A stretch of DNA of 64,000 nt from NCBI GenBank assembly GCA_015143295.1, contig CM026560.1:7318501-7382500 (forward strand), read 5' to 3'. The notes under the pieces were generated by a model, which had not been told where the DNA came from, made no database searches, and saw only the letters and a list, made by a program, of their open reading frames with translations. The translations under genes were made by a program, and so were the position numbers. The stretch comes from Tetracentron sinense (Eukaryota; Streptophyta; Magnoliopsida; Trochodendrales; Trochodendraceae). Position 1 is the first letter of the stretch. Each line of letters begins with the position of its first letter. Positions 1-11,456 of the stretch are shown here, piece after piece.

Positions 1-1126
1 AGGGCATTGTACCAATAATGAATACACATGCATGCTATGAGTGTTAATCCATCTAGAAAAGCAAGATGTAGGCTTTAACCATAATGTACACACCATATGT
101 TTGATAAATGTCAAGGTGAAGAGAATAATGATTGTTTCTAGAAAAGCTTGAATGCAATTAAGGCATATGAAACTTCTAGGGTTTATGATAGTGTGATTAT
201 TCATTCTCTATAACGGCATGAATATCCTTATATGTTGAAATGAATGTTATTCCATGAATTATTGAACTCCATATGTCATGTCTAATTTTAAGCTATAGCA
301 TGTACATGACCTCACGAGCACGACATGCATAACATGGTTTTATCGAGTTTTCAAGACAAGGGTTTTATTCTCGATTCATGAACACCATGACAAGGCCAAA
401 TGTAAGGGTTGGTATAAGAGGTAGGGCATATCTTAAGATATATTTTGCCTCGCTTTTGACAAGAACAAGAACAAGCAAGATTGCATCTTATTAAAAAGAG
501 GGGGTTCTATACCACCCTCCCTCGCAAGTGCATTTCATTAAAAAGAGGGGGTTTATACCACTCTCCCTCATAAGTTGCATTTCATTAAAAAGAGGGGGTT
601 TTATACCACCCTCCCTCACAAGTTGCATCTCATTAAAAAGAGGGGGTTTTATACCACCCTTTCTCACAAGTTGCATCTTATTAAAAAGAGGGGGTTCTAC
701 ACCACCCTCCCTCACATGTTGTATCTCATTTAGTATGAGCATGTTTAAATTCCAAGCAAGCAAGCATGAGAATTTAGTTTTATGGCATGACATGCTGAGG
801 AGCCTCATGTAGAGGGCTATTACTAGGTGGTAGATTCTAGGTGTGTGTGGGTGAGCACGAGAAATTTTATACCCATGTATTTTGGTGGGCATGTCCGCAC
901 CTTCTTTATTTTGAATTCTCTTTTATACAAACTTGGATTATATGTATATACATAGAGGTTTTGTTAGACTTCCACTGTGCCATGTTAGTGTATGCTTCCG
1001 CTATTTTGTCCTCTTTTGTAAATGCTCCATGCGTTTTGCAGGATGGTTTGTCAAGCATGTCATGTAGGTCATGATAATCGTCCAAGATTCACTCTTAACT
1101 GCTAGGGTGGGTTTTGGGTCGTAACC
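1..1126 (+). mobile_element. G1 gypsy 5' LTR, left end outside window
   Basis: From about position 179 this stretch matches the LTR at 8495-10426, including the hairpin tandem array and the terminal block ending GGGTGGGTTTTGGGTCG. It lies directly upstream of a primer-binding site and gag, so it is the 5' LTR of G1. Relative to the 3' copy it lacks roughly 360 bp near position 800, where the sequence jumps from the GCATGAC repeats straight to GAGGAGCCTCATG. The first 178 bases do not align by eye with the 3' copy, which may be deleted there. The terminal CA has decayed. Confidence 0.85.
483..727 (+). repeat. Five 47-48 bp tandem units with a hairpin, G1 5' LTR
   Basis: Units start near 493, 540, 587, 635 and 683 (by the AAAAAGAG word), a spacing of 47-48 bp. 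Each unit can fold as GAGGGGGT, a 4-5 nt loop, then ACC-A-CCCTC: an 8-bp stem with one bulged A. Open frames on both strands with a repeated 16-residue pattern here are products of the repeat, not proteins. Confidence 0.85.
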
Positions 1127-1130
1127 GAAG

Positions 1131-1142
1131 TGGTATTAGAGC
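1131..1142 (+). other. G1 primer-binding site
   Basis: TGGTATTAGAGC lies 5 bp after the LTR end. It differs at one base from TGGTATCAGAGC, the complement of the 3' end of initiator methionine tRNA used by most plant LTR retrotransposons. The change is C to T. Confidence 0.8.
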
Positions 1143-1485
1143 TTAGGCTTTAGGTCTCGTAGGAACACTTAGAATCTAGTACCACAACTTGACAAGAGCA
1201 TATGTCAGGGAGCAAGTTGGGAAGGAAGTAAGTCGGAAGCGAGTCATGTTCCAAGTGTAAGACTAAACTTTAGTCTTAGTGTAAAATGGTTGCTCCAACC
1301 AAGAACGGGTCTTAGGAACGCTAGGACACCAAAGTATAATATTATAAATACTCTGATGACTTGATGTGATGAATATGATAGTACTATACTATTATTGCTT
1401 GCCATATTGTGAAAATTGAATCAATGCGATAAATTATGGTTCTAAGTTAGACTTATGTGGTGCTATTGTTCTCAGGACTTTAGTC
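1143..1485 (+). other. G1 untranslated leader
   Basis: This holds no coding frame. It matches the leaders of G6 and G7 in outline and ends with TTGTTCTCAG|GA just before the gag ATG, a splice-acceptor-like word shared by the G1, G6 and G7 copies, with TTCTTCTCAG in G2. Confidence 0.6.
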
Positions 1486-2758
1486 ATGAGGTGGGGCACA
1501 CGGGGTCGCGGACCACACACTAGAGCTTCCTCTTCTTCTTGAGATGAGGATGAGCAGCTGATCCTCTCTCAGGTCTTAGGCTCTATTGTGGAGACACTAG
1601 CCATACTGGTGGCTAGATAGACTATTCCCTCATCGGTAGCACCTACTGAACCGCCTGCAGCACCAGTACATCGCACAGCTGGGGTTGAGGCATTTCGGAG
1701 AATGAGGCCTCCATCATTCCATGGGAGTGTTGACCCTGTTGCTGCAGAGGCTTGGATCCTCCAGTTGGAGAAGATCTTTGCGGTCCTCTCGCCCATAGAG
1801 GAAGAAAGAGTGGCATGGGTTGTTTTCATGCTAGAAGGTGAGGCCCACCATTGGTGGTTGTCCACCTTGACGACTCGGGATTTGACCAGGCAAGGTCAAC
1901 CATGGACTTGGGGTGAGTTCATAGATACCTTCTACAAGAAGTACTTCCCAGTTGGAGCTTGGGAAAAGAAGGAGAAGGAGTTCATAAACCTCGAGTAGGG
2001 TTCTATGACTGGGGCCGCGTATGAGGCCAAGTTCTCGGAGCTCTCGAGATTCGCGCCTCACATGATCGCCACCGAGGTAATGAAAGTAAGGAGGTTTGAG
2101 CAAGGGCTCAGACACATCATTATGGAGAGAGTCTCGGCCTTCAGGTATGCCATGTATCCAGAAGTGGTGGACAAAGCCTTGTTGATCGAGACCAACTCAG
2201 AGGTCGTATTGAGGAAGAGGGATTTAGCGAAAGGCCAATCTAGCAGCTCTGCACCGTCAGAGAAGCGGGTTTGACTTGCCCCGTATCAGTATACCTGGCC
2301 AACAACACCCCAGTATGCATGGCCAGCACCACCATAGAGGCCATTCTATGCTCCTCTAGGTCCACAACCATATATGCCTCAGGCACTACGACCTCAGGCT
2401 CTCCAGGCCCCACGACACATTGCACCTTAGGCAGCGAGGTACGCTCCACCTACGGCCCCTTCGGCATACATATATGAGGTCTGTACCTCTTGCGACTCAA
2501 GACATCAGGCAGGAGATTTTCAGAAGGCATTAGGTGGATGCTTCCACTGTGGTCGTCAGGGCCACCTGATCAGGGATTGCCTTAGTCGGCATTTGTCAGG
2601 CCAATCTCAGGGGATTAGGCCCCCAGTTTGTCCAGCAGGATCATATCAGGCAACCTCCCAGCCTGCATGGTCTGCACCTACACCTCGCCAAGCGAACCAG
2701 GGGTGAGTATTTGCCTTGACAGAGGGTGATGCACTTACGTCTGACGATTTAGTGCAAG
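1486..2758 (+). pseudogene. gag: G1 gag (capsid/nucleocapsid), broken by stops
   Basis: Gag forms the virus-like particle and binds the element RNA. From ATG 1486 one frame reads through to 2758 with about seven in-frame stops (near 1540, 1618, 1996, 2272, 2335, 2428, 2704) and no frameshift. The retrotransposon gag core is clear around 1700-2110 (EAFRRMRPPSF, EAHHWW, FIDTFYKKYFP, YEAKFSELSRFAPH). A zinc knuckle CFHCGRQGHLIRDC is at about 2538-2580. A preceding partner finger, CxxC..H..C in sister copies, has lost its last Cys (GDF instead of GEC). The product would be truncated and inactive. Confidence 0.85.
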
Positions 2759-2904
2759 GTACGCAGTTGTAGTTCTATTTAATTAGCCATGATTGTTGTG
2801 TTATGTATTATTCAATTGGGTACATATATGGAATGTTATATAGATATATACCTATATATATATGTTGTTGATACATGGATTGACTTAGCTAGTTATAATT
2901 TCAG
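2759..2904 (+). other. Putative gag-pol intron, G1 copy (146 nt)
   Basis: The gag frame ends GTGCAAG|GTACGC and the protease frame begins after TTTCAG|GAATTT. The stretch between is AT-rich with stops in the gag frame, has a pyrimidine-rich 3' end, and sits where related gypsy elements normally read continuously. In this copy exon joining is one base out of frame, apparently from a 1-nt deletion just after the acceptor. Splicing is inferred, not shown. Confidence 0.5.
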
Positions 2905-5533
2905 GAATTTATTAGTCAATGAATGTTTGGATTGAGTATTGATTGACATCGGGTCTACTCATTCATTTATCTCGTTGATTTTTTCCCAAGGCTTTTCTAT
3001 AGAGCCTAGTCAACTAGAACCAGAGTTATTCATTTTGACTCCTCTCGACAAGACAGTGGTAACAGATAGCATTTTCAAAGACAGCACAGTTAAGTTGGAA
3101 GCCACGAATTGGCAACTGATCTCATTATCCTTGGATTCTAGGATTTCTACGTCATCTTGGGGATGGATTGGTTAGCAGCTCACCATGATCAGGTGGCATG
3201 CTTTGAGAAGATGGTACTCATTAAGCTGGTGGAAGGGAAGGCATTTCATTTTTGGGGGTTGAGAAGTAAAGATATCACCCGTTTTGCGGCGTTGAGTCTA
3301 GCGAACCCCGAAGTTAAGGACTCTTCGACTATTCCGGTCGTGAGTGGATTCCTGGATGTATTTCTAGAGGAGTTACCAGGGTTACCCCTAGACCAGGAGA
3401 TTGAGTTTATGATCAAGCTTGCACCAGGCATAGCTCCCATCTCTCGGGCTCCATACAGGATGGCCCCGATTGAACTCAAGGAGTTGAAGACTCAATTGGA
3501 TGAGACGCAAGACCTTGGTTTCATTCAACCAAGTGTCTCACCGTTGGGTACCCCGGTACTATTTGTCAATAAGAAGGATGACTCGATGCGGATGTGCGTC
3601 GATTATAGGAAGTTGAACAAGGTCACGATAAAGAATAGGTATCCATTGCCTAGGATTGATGACTTGTTCGATCAGTTAAAGGGAGCAAAATTTTTCTCTA
3701 AGATTGATCTTCGGTCCGGTTACCACTAGTTGAAGATCAAGGCGGAAGACATTCCTAAAATTACATTCAGGACTCGGTATGGGCATTATGAGTTCTTAGT
3801 GATGCCTTTCAGTCTCACGAACGCGCTGGCAGCCTGTATGGATCTGATGAACCAGGTGTTTCGACCATACTTGGATCGATGCGTAATTGTGTTCGTTGAC
3901 GATATCTTGGTGTATTCCCAGACACGGGAAGATCACGCGCGAGACCTCCGCCTTGCTCTGGAGATGTTGAGAGAGCATAAGCTATATGCTAAATTGAGCA
4001 AGTGTGAGTTTTGGTTGGACGAAGTGGCATTCCTATGCCACGTTGTTTCTGCGGAAGACATCTTAGTAGATCTGAAGAAGATAGAGGCAATCATGAGTTG
4101 GGCGAGGCCCAAGAGTGTCACAGAGATCCGCAACTTCCTTGGGTTGGTAGGCTACTACAGGAGATTCGTAGAGGGGTTCTCCAGCCTTGTAGCGTCGCTC
4201 ACTTACCTGATCGGGAAGAATGCCAAATTTATATGGAGAGATAAGTGTGAGATTAGCTTCACGGAGCTGAAGAAGAGGCTTACCATGGCCCCCGTCCTTA
4301 CAGTGCCATCAGGGCGTGGTGGTTATGAGGTGTACAGTGATGCCTCGCACATCGGGCTTGGGTGTGTTCTCATGCAGGACAAGAAGGCCATTGCCTATGC
4401 CTCAAGACAATTGAAAGAGCATGAAAAGAATTACCCTACGCATGACTTGGAGCTTGCTGCGGTCGTGTTTACACTCAAGATTTTACGCTATTACCTCTAC
4501 GGGGAAGAGTTCTATGTGTTCACGGACCACAAGAACCTCAAGTACCTCTTTTCCCAAAAGGAGCTAAATTTATGACAATGACATTGGATGAAAATTTTGA
4601 AAGACTACGAATGCACCATCCAATACCACCCGGGCAAAGCAAATGTAGTGGTTGACGCTTTGAGTAGAAGACCTCCAGGGTTGTTGGTTCACATGTTGGT
4701 GTGAGAATGGAAACTATTAGAAGATTTGGAAAATCTGGACATCAGTGTCAATGCTTCCGACCGCAGTCCAGTGTTAGTGAATATCATGGTTCGACCGTAC
4801 ATCATAGACCGGATCCGAGAATTACAAGCCTCGGATGCTAACTTGTTGGCTTTCTGGGACAAGGAAGTTACCAAGGGTAGTGAAGACGTTTCTCTGACTA
4901 GCAGAGGTGCTATCACATTAAGGGGAAGACTTTGTGTCCCTACCGATGTAGAGTTGAGGTGGGAGATTATGGATGAAGCTCACTATTCGAAGTATACAGT
5001 GCATCCTGGGGGTACGAAGATGTACTGGAACCTCAAGGGACACTTTTGGTGGTGAAATATGAAGAGAAATATTACAGAATATGTGGCACGGTGTTTGGTG
5101 TGCCAGTAAGTGAAGGCATAGCACATGAGACCGGCGGGTCTGTTACAGTCCCTCCCTATTCCCGAGTGAAAATAGGAGCAAATCTCCATGGACTTCATTG
5201 TTGGCTTGCCACGTACGGTAAGAAACTCAGATGCAATATGGGTTGTAGTAGACCGTCTAACAAATTTTGCGCACTTCTTGCCTTATCGGACTACGTTCAA
5301 CACGAACCAGTTGGCGGTATTTTATATCAAGGAAGTGGTTCAGTTGCACGGGGTGCCAGTTAGTATTGTATCAGATCTGGATCCGAGATTCACATCCAGG
5401 TTCTAGAAGAGCTTTCAAAGCACTATCTGTTCCCGACTTGATTTTAGCACCGCCTTTTATCCACAGACGGATGGACAAACCGAGAGAGTAAACCAAATTA
5501 TCAAAGACATGCTTTGGTCATATATGTTAGATT
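2905..5533 (+). pseudogene. pol: G1 pol, protease to integrase core, broken
   Basis: This encodes the 5' four-fifths of the polyprotein. Protease: VLIDIGSTHSF near 2935, where the usual DTGS has become DIGS. A one-base shift lies near 3150; from 3157 all domains stay in one frame with only stops. RT spans about 3400-4000 with FVDDILVYS at about 3892. RNase H is at about 4310-4590 ([19 protein letters not shown]). The integrase zinc region is near 4970-5110, then DFIVGLP, SDLDPRF and QTERVNQ carry the D, D and E residues. Stops include YH*LKI (3727-3729), two TGA at 4573 and 4579, and FWW* (5053). The frame is cut at 5533 by an inserted solo LTR. Confidence 0.9.
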
Positions 5534-7748
5534 TGAAGGGGGATTCGGATAAAAATTTATACGGAAACTGGATCCCCTAGATCTTAATATCATAAAAAGC
5601 ATCAAAATTATCTAAGAGTTTTAGTCATATCACCTCGGTGAATGTTTTTCACCGGTGAAGCTTAATCCACTCGAACTGTCAGAACTCTTTGTAGAGATTT
5701 CTCCAAAAAAATACTAGAAGCTCGATCCTTGTTCTTCGTTATCCCCACGAAGCTTTAGAATCTCCTTTGGAATTATAGAAGCAAGAGGAAGAAGATTGAT
5801 CAATGGTGTAGACCTTCTACCAATAATACTAAGGTTCAAAACCCTAGATTTGCAAAACCCAACTAGGACCACCAATATAGCTCACGAAAATCCGTAGGGG
5901 TCTCCCCTAGGGCTCACGGTTTGGAGAGAGAGGAGAGGAGAGAAAAAATTCTGGAGAATTCTACTTAATAGTCTAGGGTGTTGGGGTATTTATAGACTAG
6001 GATCTTAACCTAATCCTACTCCAACTTGATCTTATCTAGTAGAATTTATTAATTAACAATAACTCTTATTATTAATTAAATAAACTCCTACTTAATCTAT
6101 AAGTACTTTAATTATAGTAATCCTATTAATTAAAGAGTCCCTATTATAAGAGAATTCATTAATTAAAAGGGACAAGTCAACATCCTACACCAAAGTAGGA
6201 AACCTAGTCAAACTAGGAATCCACATGGGGAGGCATGAGCTTCTATGGGGCGTGCGATTTGAGGAGTTAAAACTCCTTATTGTAATCTAATTACAATAAC
6301 ATCTTAATCCTAATTGCAATCCAACATTTGGATTTTAATTCCATAATAAAAGAAATTATATTTCAATAATTATTCAATTAAACAAATCCTAATCCAATTA
6401 GGATTCCTTAAATGGGCTCCCCACCCTAGGGTTTAAACCCATGGGCTTTCGCCCATATTAAAAGTCCATTTTAATGGGTTTATGGATATGGGTCAAACTC
6501 ATTTTCCCTTTAATTATGTTAATCAAATAATTACTAAAATAATCTCTTAGTTTAAATTAATAATTAATTTAAAGAATAGATTAATTATTAATCAATTTAA
6601 TTAAATGATTAACTTTTAATCACTTAAAATAATTGATTAACTTTTAATCAATTATTGAGCTTGTATTTCTTATGTGAGCACCTCCACAGATTGCTCTGGG
6701 ACATTCTTACCTTGGCTTATCTAATGTTATCCCATTGACCCTAAATGGGAATTACATCGGAATTGCAAGTGACGTGAGATATCCATGTTGCAATTGAATC
6801 CCAGTGTATAAACATTAACCATTACGGATCCCGCAACATTAACTTTTAAATTCAATTTATCCTTCCAAATACATTATCCCTAATGGGCCTTCAAGATTGA
6901 CATATTATCTAACCCATAGCCCATTGCAAATCATCCGGGTTTCCAAGACTTATGATTAAGCCATGAGAAACAATTTCTCATGAATAACATTTTGAAAAAA
7001 TCCTTTTATAAGTATAATACCTTTTAATAAAAGTATATGGTAAAACTTATTTTGTTTTCAAAATCACCTGTGCAGGATTTGAACTAAATCAACCGTCTTA
7101 TCCGGAACTTAGATAATCTCCCAAATTAATGAGCATGGATTTCTTGTTATAAATTCATCATGACTCGAACAACTTTCTGACTATCCAACTGTCACTGTAT
7201 TGTATTCCCTAAGTTAGAAAATACATTGGTGGAATCAAAACAGTTAGATCATTGCCCAGTCATAGATGAACTCATCAGATCTAAGTATCATCGAAACTGT
7301 TCAATATGAATGAGAGACCAACTATCTGATAGTATGTTTATGCAAGAGGTCTCTTATTGAATGCAATCGGTCAGTGTACATTTAAGCACCTATATGTTGA
7401 TGTGTAGTCTCCACTACAATAGTTCGAGATAAAACTACATCTCAACTATTGAGAACATCTTAGCATTCTGGGAGCCATATAAGTGAAGTGCCCAGCTTCA
7501 CCCACAATTGTGACTATATTAGGTATATGGAACCGGAAAGTTATATGTACCTGTGATAATCTAATCACATAACTTTCCTACAATATATCCTATGGACCTT
7601 TAATCGATATCTCATATCGTATAGATCATCTCATGATCATGGTCAATTACCCATAATGAATACACAATAGATTAAGAAGAAGCATTTATTAATCAAATTA
7701 ATAAGGTTCTAATAATCTAAATGACTTTTTTGGGTTTTATGTCCAACA
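5534..7748 (-). mobile_element. Copia solo LTR (C2 family) inside G1 integrase
   Basis: The 2215-bp insert reads, on the minus strand, TGTTGGACAT ... CCCTTCA, with TG and CA ends. It is flanked by a perfect 5-bp duplication, AGATT at 5529-5533 and 7749-7753. Removing it restores the integrase reading (MLDF followed by QGN). It is related to the C2 LTR at 42610-44775, sharing for example the terminal GGATCC...CCCTTCA stretch and the block near its start. No internal domain is present, so it is a solo LTR left by LTR-LTR recombination. The stretch is AT-rich and has no gene. Confidence 0.92.
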
Positions 7749-7753
7749 AGATT

Positions 7754-8404
7754 TTCAGGGCAACTAGGAAGAACACTTGCCTTTGGTGGAGTTCGCCTAA
7801 TAATAGCTACCAGGTGAGCATTCAGATGGCACTATTTGAGGCCTTGTATAGGCGAAGCTACAGGTCTTCTCTCTACTGGGATGAAGTAGGAGAGAGAAAA
7901 GTGTTGGGTCTTGAGTTGATCGAGCAAACTGGGAATAAGGTTAAGATCATCCAAGATCGGTTGAAAGCTGCTCAAGATCGCTAGAAGAGTTATGCTGACA
8001 CTCGCCGCAGCGACTTGGAATTTTAGGTTAGGGAGCAAGTCTTTGTGAAGGTATCTCCTAGTAAGGGGATTATGAGATTTGGCAGGCGAAGCAAGCTTAG
8101 TCCTTGATACGTCGGCCCCTTTAAGATTATCACACGAATTGGTGAAGTTGCTTACCAGGTAGCTCTTCCAGCTCACATGGCCGCAGTCCACAATGTGTTC
8201 CATGTGTCTATGGTTCGGAAGTATATTTCAGAGGATCTCACTTTGGTTGAAAAGTCGGTTCAGATATTGGACCAGAGAGATCAAGTGCTTCGCAACAAGA
8301 CTATTCCGTTGGTTCTTATACAATGGCAACATCATGCTCGAGAAGAGGCCACATGGGAGCGTGAAGCCGAAGTCAAAACAAAGTACCCAGAGTTGTTTGA
8401 ATGA
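7754..8404 (+). pseudogene. pol: G1 pol, integrase C-terminus and chromodomain-like tail
   Basis: This continues the integrase after the solo LTR: PLVEFA, IQMALFEALY, the GPFEI-type module with VSPSKG, then VHNVFHVSMVRKYI and a chromodomain-like end (VQILDQRDQVLRNKTIPLVLIQWQHH...EEATWEREAE) closing at a TGA at 8402-8404. Compared with G2, about 14 residues (the DPSHVIHLEPLEIR region) are missing after RKYI. A stop lies at about 7981 and others nearby. Chromodomain-type tails in this clade guide insertion to heterochromatin; that is family knowledge, not seen here. Confidence 0.85.
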
Positions 8405-8481
8405 GTTTTGTATGTGCCATGTAATTTTGTTTTGGTTTTGTAATGCAAGTATCATCCAAATTTTGGGGACGAAATTTTAAT

Positions 8482-8494
8482 AAAGGAGGGAGGA
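8482..8494 (+). other. G1 polypurine tract
   Basis: AAAGGAGGGAGGA abuts the 3' LTR start TGTAGAACC. Such a tract primes plus-strand DNA synthesis. It follows the GGGGACGAAATT block shared with G2 and G6. Confidence 0.9.
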
Positions 8495-8762
8495 TGTAGA
8501 ACCCCGAAACTTTGGTATATGTCTTGGAATGTGTGTCAAGGCCTGATGCCTTTGCAATATCTATTTCTCCACGAAATGAGAAATTAGAAACCTTTGAAAT
8601 TATTCAAGAATGCTATAAATAATTAAATAAAATATATAATAATATGCCATAGCCTTAGAAGGGTCCTAAGTATGTTCCTAGAGGGTTAGAATAGAAGTGG
8701 GATTAGTCCAAGTAGAGGATTGAGTGGAAAATGGACTTGGTGCCAAAATTTGCAGAGAACTG

Positions 8763-8945
8763 ATCGCTCGGTCCAAAGTAGCAATCGATCGGTCCATAAC
8801 CGATCGATCGGTATCTATCAACTGGTCTAAGATTTTGTATGGGGAAAAATTCCAGAGAGGTGATTTTTGACCAAGAGCTCGGTCAAAAATACCGATCGCT
8901 CGATAGGCGACCGATCGCTTGGTCATAACCACCGATTGCTTGGTC
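8763..8945. promoter_or_regulatory. Palindrome cluster, G1 3' LTR
   Basis: About seven copies of words built on CGATCG occur here: ACCGATCGATCGGT is the full palindrome, with variants such as ACCGATCGCTCGAT and CGATCGCTTGGTC. The cluster is in the U3-like part of the LTR, at the same place as clusters in six other LTR families. A role in transcription is inferred from position. Confidence 0.55.
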
Positions 8946-9401
8946 TTTCGCGTTTTGCAGGAATTTCATTAAGGGCTTTTTCATCTTTGGACCATTCCAC
9001 CCTTGCCTTTAAGGCTTTCTCGAGCTTTGGGTCCCCACTCACAACACTTAGCAATATTTTGAGAGAGAGTGAGAGAGGAGAAAAGGAGTTTTAACCTAGG
9101 GTTTATGATAGTGTGATTATTTGTTCTCTATAATGGCATGAGTATCCTTATGTGTTGAAATGAATGTTATTCCATGTATTATTGAAGTCCATATGTCATG
9201 TCTAATTTCAAGCTATAGCATGTACATGACCTCACGAGCACGGCATGCATAACATGGTTTTACCGAGTTTTCAAGACAAGGGTTTTATTCTCGATTCACG
9301 AACACCATGACAAGGCCAAACATAAGGGTTGCTATGAGAGGTAGGGCATATCTTAAGATATGTTTTGCCTCTCTTTTGACAAGAACAAGACAAACAAGAT
9401 T

Positions 9402-9647
9402 GCATCTTATTAAAAAGAGGGGGTTCTATACCACCCTCCATTGCAAGAGCATTTCATTAAAAAGAGGGGATTGTACACCACCCTCCCTCACAAGTTGCAT
9501 TTCATTAAAAAGAGGGGGTTTTATATCACCCTCCCTCACAAGTTGCATCTCATTAAAAAGAGGGGGTTTTATACCACCTTCCCTCACTTGTTGTATCTTA
9601 TTAAAAATAGGGGGTTCTACACCACCCTCCTTCACAAGTTGTATCTC
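9402..9647 (+). repeat. Five 47-48 bp tandem units with a hairpin, G1 3' LTR
   Basis: The same array as at 483-727, with the AAAAAGAG or AAAAATAG word at 9412, 9459, 9507, 9555 and 9603. Arms vary slightly (GAGGGGAT in the second unit) while the ACCACCCTC side is largely kept. Confidence 0.85.
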
Positions 9648-10426
9648 ATTTAGTATGAACATGTTTAAATTCTAAGAAAGCAAGCAAGCATGAGCATTTT
9701 ACTTTCATGGCATGGCATGACATGACATGACACGCATGACAAGACAGGCATGACCCGACAAGTCAAGCAAGGCAGAACATGACAAGACAAGTTCTTCAAG
9801 CACGAAAAGAGTATTTTAAGTCAAGTCAGGCGCGATGATTTCAAGAGTTTTCCAACTTTGATGTGATGCAAGCATGAAATATAAACTATTTACGTTCCTG
9901 TCCATTATATGAACTGCTTCCTGCTTTATTCTGTTATTATTATGCTATGACTGTTGGTTAGTATTTGGTACTCGCTAAGTATTTCATGCTCAGCCGTACA
10001 TCTCATGTCGGCAGGTGATAGTAGAGTGACTGCTCATTTTGACATTTGTGCTCCTGGCCCATGGGTGGAGGAGGAGTACATCGAGGAGGTCCCTACTGAG
10101 GAGCTTCATGTAGAGGGCTATTACTAGGTAGTAGATTCTAGGTGTGTGTGGGTGAGCACGAGAAATTTTATACCCATGTATTTTTGCAGGCATGTTCGTA
10201 CCTTCTTTATTTTGAATTCTCTTTTGTACAAACTTGGATTACATGTATATACATAGAGGTTTTGTTAGACTTCCACTGTGCCATATTAGTATATGCTTCC
10301 ACTATTTTGTCCTCTTTTGTATATGCTCTGTGTGTTTTGCAGATGGTTTGTCAAGCATGTCATGTAGGTCATGATAAGTCATTCAAGATTCACTCTAACT
10401 CCTAGGGTGGGTTTCGGGTCGCGACA

Positions 10427-11003
10427 GTTCATCAGGCAGTTGATCATTCATTATGACTTCATGAGTCATTAGAGATCCAAATAGGTCATCCATAGGCAGC
10501 TTGGTGAGGTCCTTAGCTTCTTGGATTACTGTAACTTTTGGAGTTCATTCCTTGGGCAGTGATCTCAGAATCTTTCTCACATTTTTTGCATTTGAATACA
10601 CTTTACCCAAATATTTTAGATCATTTAAAATGTTAGTAAATCTGGTAAACATATCACCAATAGACTCTTCTTTTTCCATTTTAAATAATTCATACTTGTG
10701 AACAAGCATGCTAATATTTTCTTCTTTAACCTGGTTAGTCCCTTCATAGGTGACTTTAAGCTTGTCCCAGATTTCTTTAGTAGAGTCACATCCAGAGACT
10801 CTGTTAAATTCCTGAGGACTTAGGGCACAATAGAGGTTGATAATAGCTTTAGCATTGATTTGAATAAGCTTTATATCAGAATCATTCCATTCTTCCTCTA
10901 CTATGGGGATTCTAACACCATCCACAATTTTTGTGGGAAGATGGGGACCATTGACTATTACCCTCAAACACTCATAATCTAGAGCTTGGATGTAATACAT
11001 CAT
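10427..11003 (-). pseudogene. gag: C1 copia gag (UBN2-type), 3' part missing
   Basis: A Ty1/copia Gag N-terminal half is on the minus strand: MMYYIQALDYECL at the start, then NLYCALSPQEFNRV, STKEIWDKLKVTYEGT, HKYELFKMEKEESI and TRFTNILNDLKYLG, the classic UBN2/Gag pattern of the Tork-type lineage. A stop at about 10545 (SLPKE*, where a Trp codon is expected) is followed in frame by EAKDLTKLPMDDLFGSLMTHE, so gag continued further. The gene is cut at 10427 by the end of the G1 LTR. No zinc knuckle or pol remains here. Confidence 0.88.
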
Positions 11004-11137
11004 TCTGGTTTTCTAATAATTGTAATTCTCTCTATTAAACAATGGAGGTCTGGTAGTTGACTATCCTTCTCCTAGGCTTGTTGCAAAAATGTTGTTTGTC
11101 ATTATACTCCGATTTTTTAGATCTATCTAGAGTATTA

Positions 11138-11456
11138 GGCTCTGATACCAATAGTTGGCCAGGTAATGACCCTAAAGGGGGTTGAATAGGGTCTATAGCA
11201 GATTAAAACTTTATAGACTCTAAGTCCAAGATGCAGAATTAAAAATTATTTGCAACACGAGATTAAACAAGAAAAGTACTGAAAGTAAAAGATAATAGTT
11301 AGACGAAACAAACATAAGGATTTGTGCACGAGGTTTAGCAATCCAACCTACTCCCTGCCTCAAGCTTCTAGCTAGAGGATTCACCACAATTCCTTAAGCG
11401 CACAGACTCTTTCACGGGTGGAGCCCAAACCTTCACAATCTCTCTTATAGGTTGAG
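11138..11456 (-). mobile_element. C1 copia primer site and partial 5' LTR
   Basis: On the minus strand TGGTATCAGAGCC (11138-11150) is a perfect primer-binding site, with the LTR end just upstream at about 11156. The LTR shows the typical Tork-like closing segment (GGGTCATTACCTGG near the end; GAAGCTTGAGGCAG further up). The LTR is cut at 11456 by the insertion of G2. Confidence 0.85.

Larger units (their letters stand above)
8495..10426 (+). mobile_element. G1 gypsy 3' LTR
   Basis: This 1932-bp LTR starts TGTAGAACCCCG and ends GGGTCGCGACA. In order it holds a palindrome cluster (8763-8945), a purine-rich GAGAGAG leader near 9060, the CATGAC-rich zone with a 48-bp array (9402-9647), CTAAGTATTTCATGCTCAG with TGTCGGCAG|GT near 9973-10016, and a CTCCTAGGGTGGG end block. 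I see no TATA box and no copy of the 60-bp block found in other families. The following bases GTTCA would be the target duplication, but the left partner lies outside the window. Confidence 0.9.

Noticed and set aside
528..812. Open frame with a 16-residue repeated pattern, and its antisense at 491-892
   Set aside because: It is produced by the 47-48 bp tandem units of the G1 LTR. It has no start context, and the same occurs in the 3' LTR at 9307-9675.
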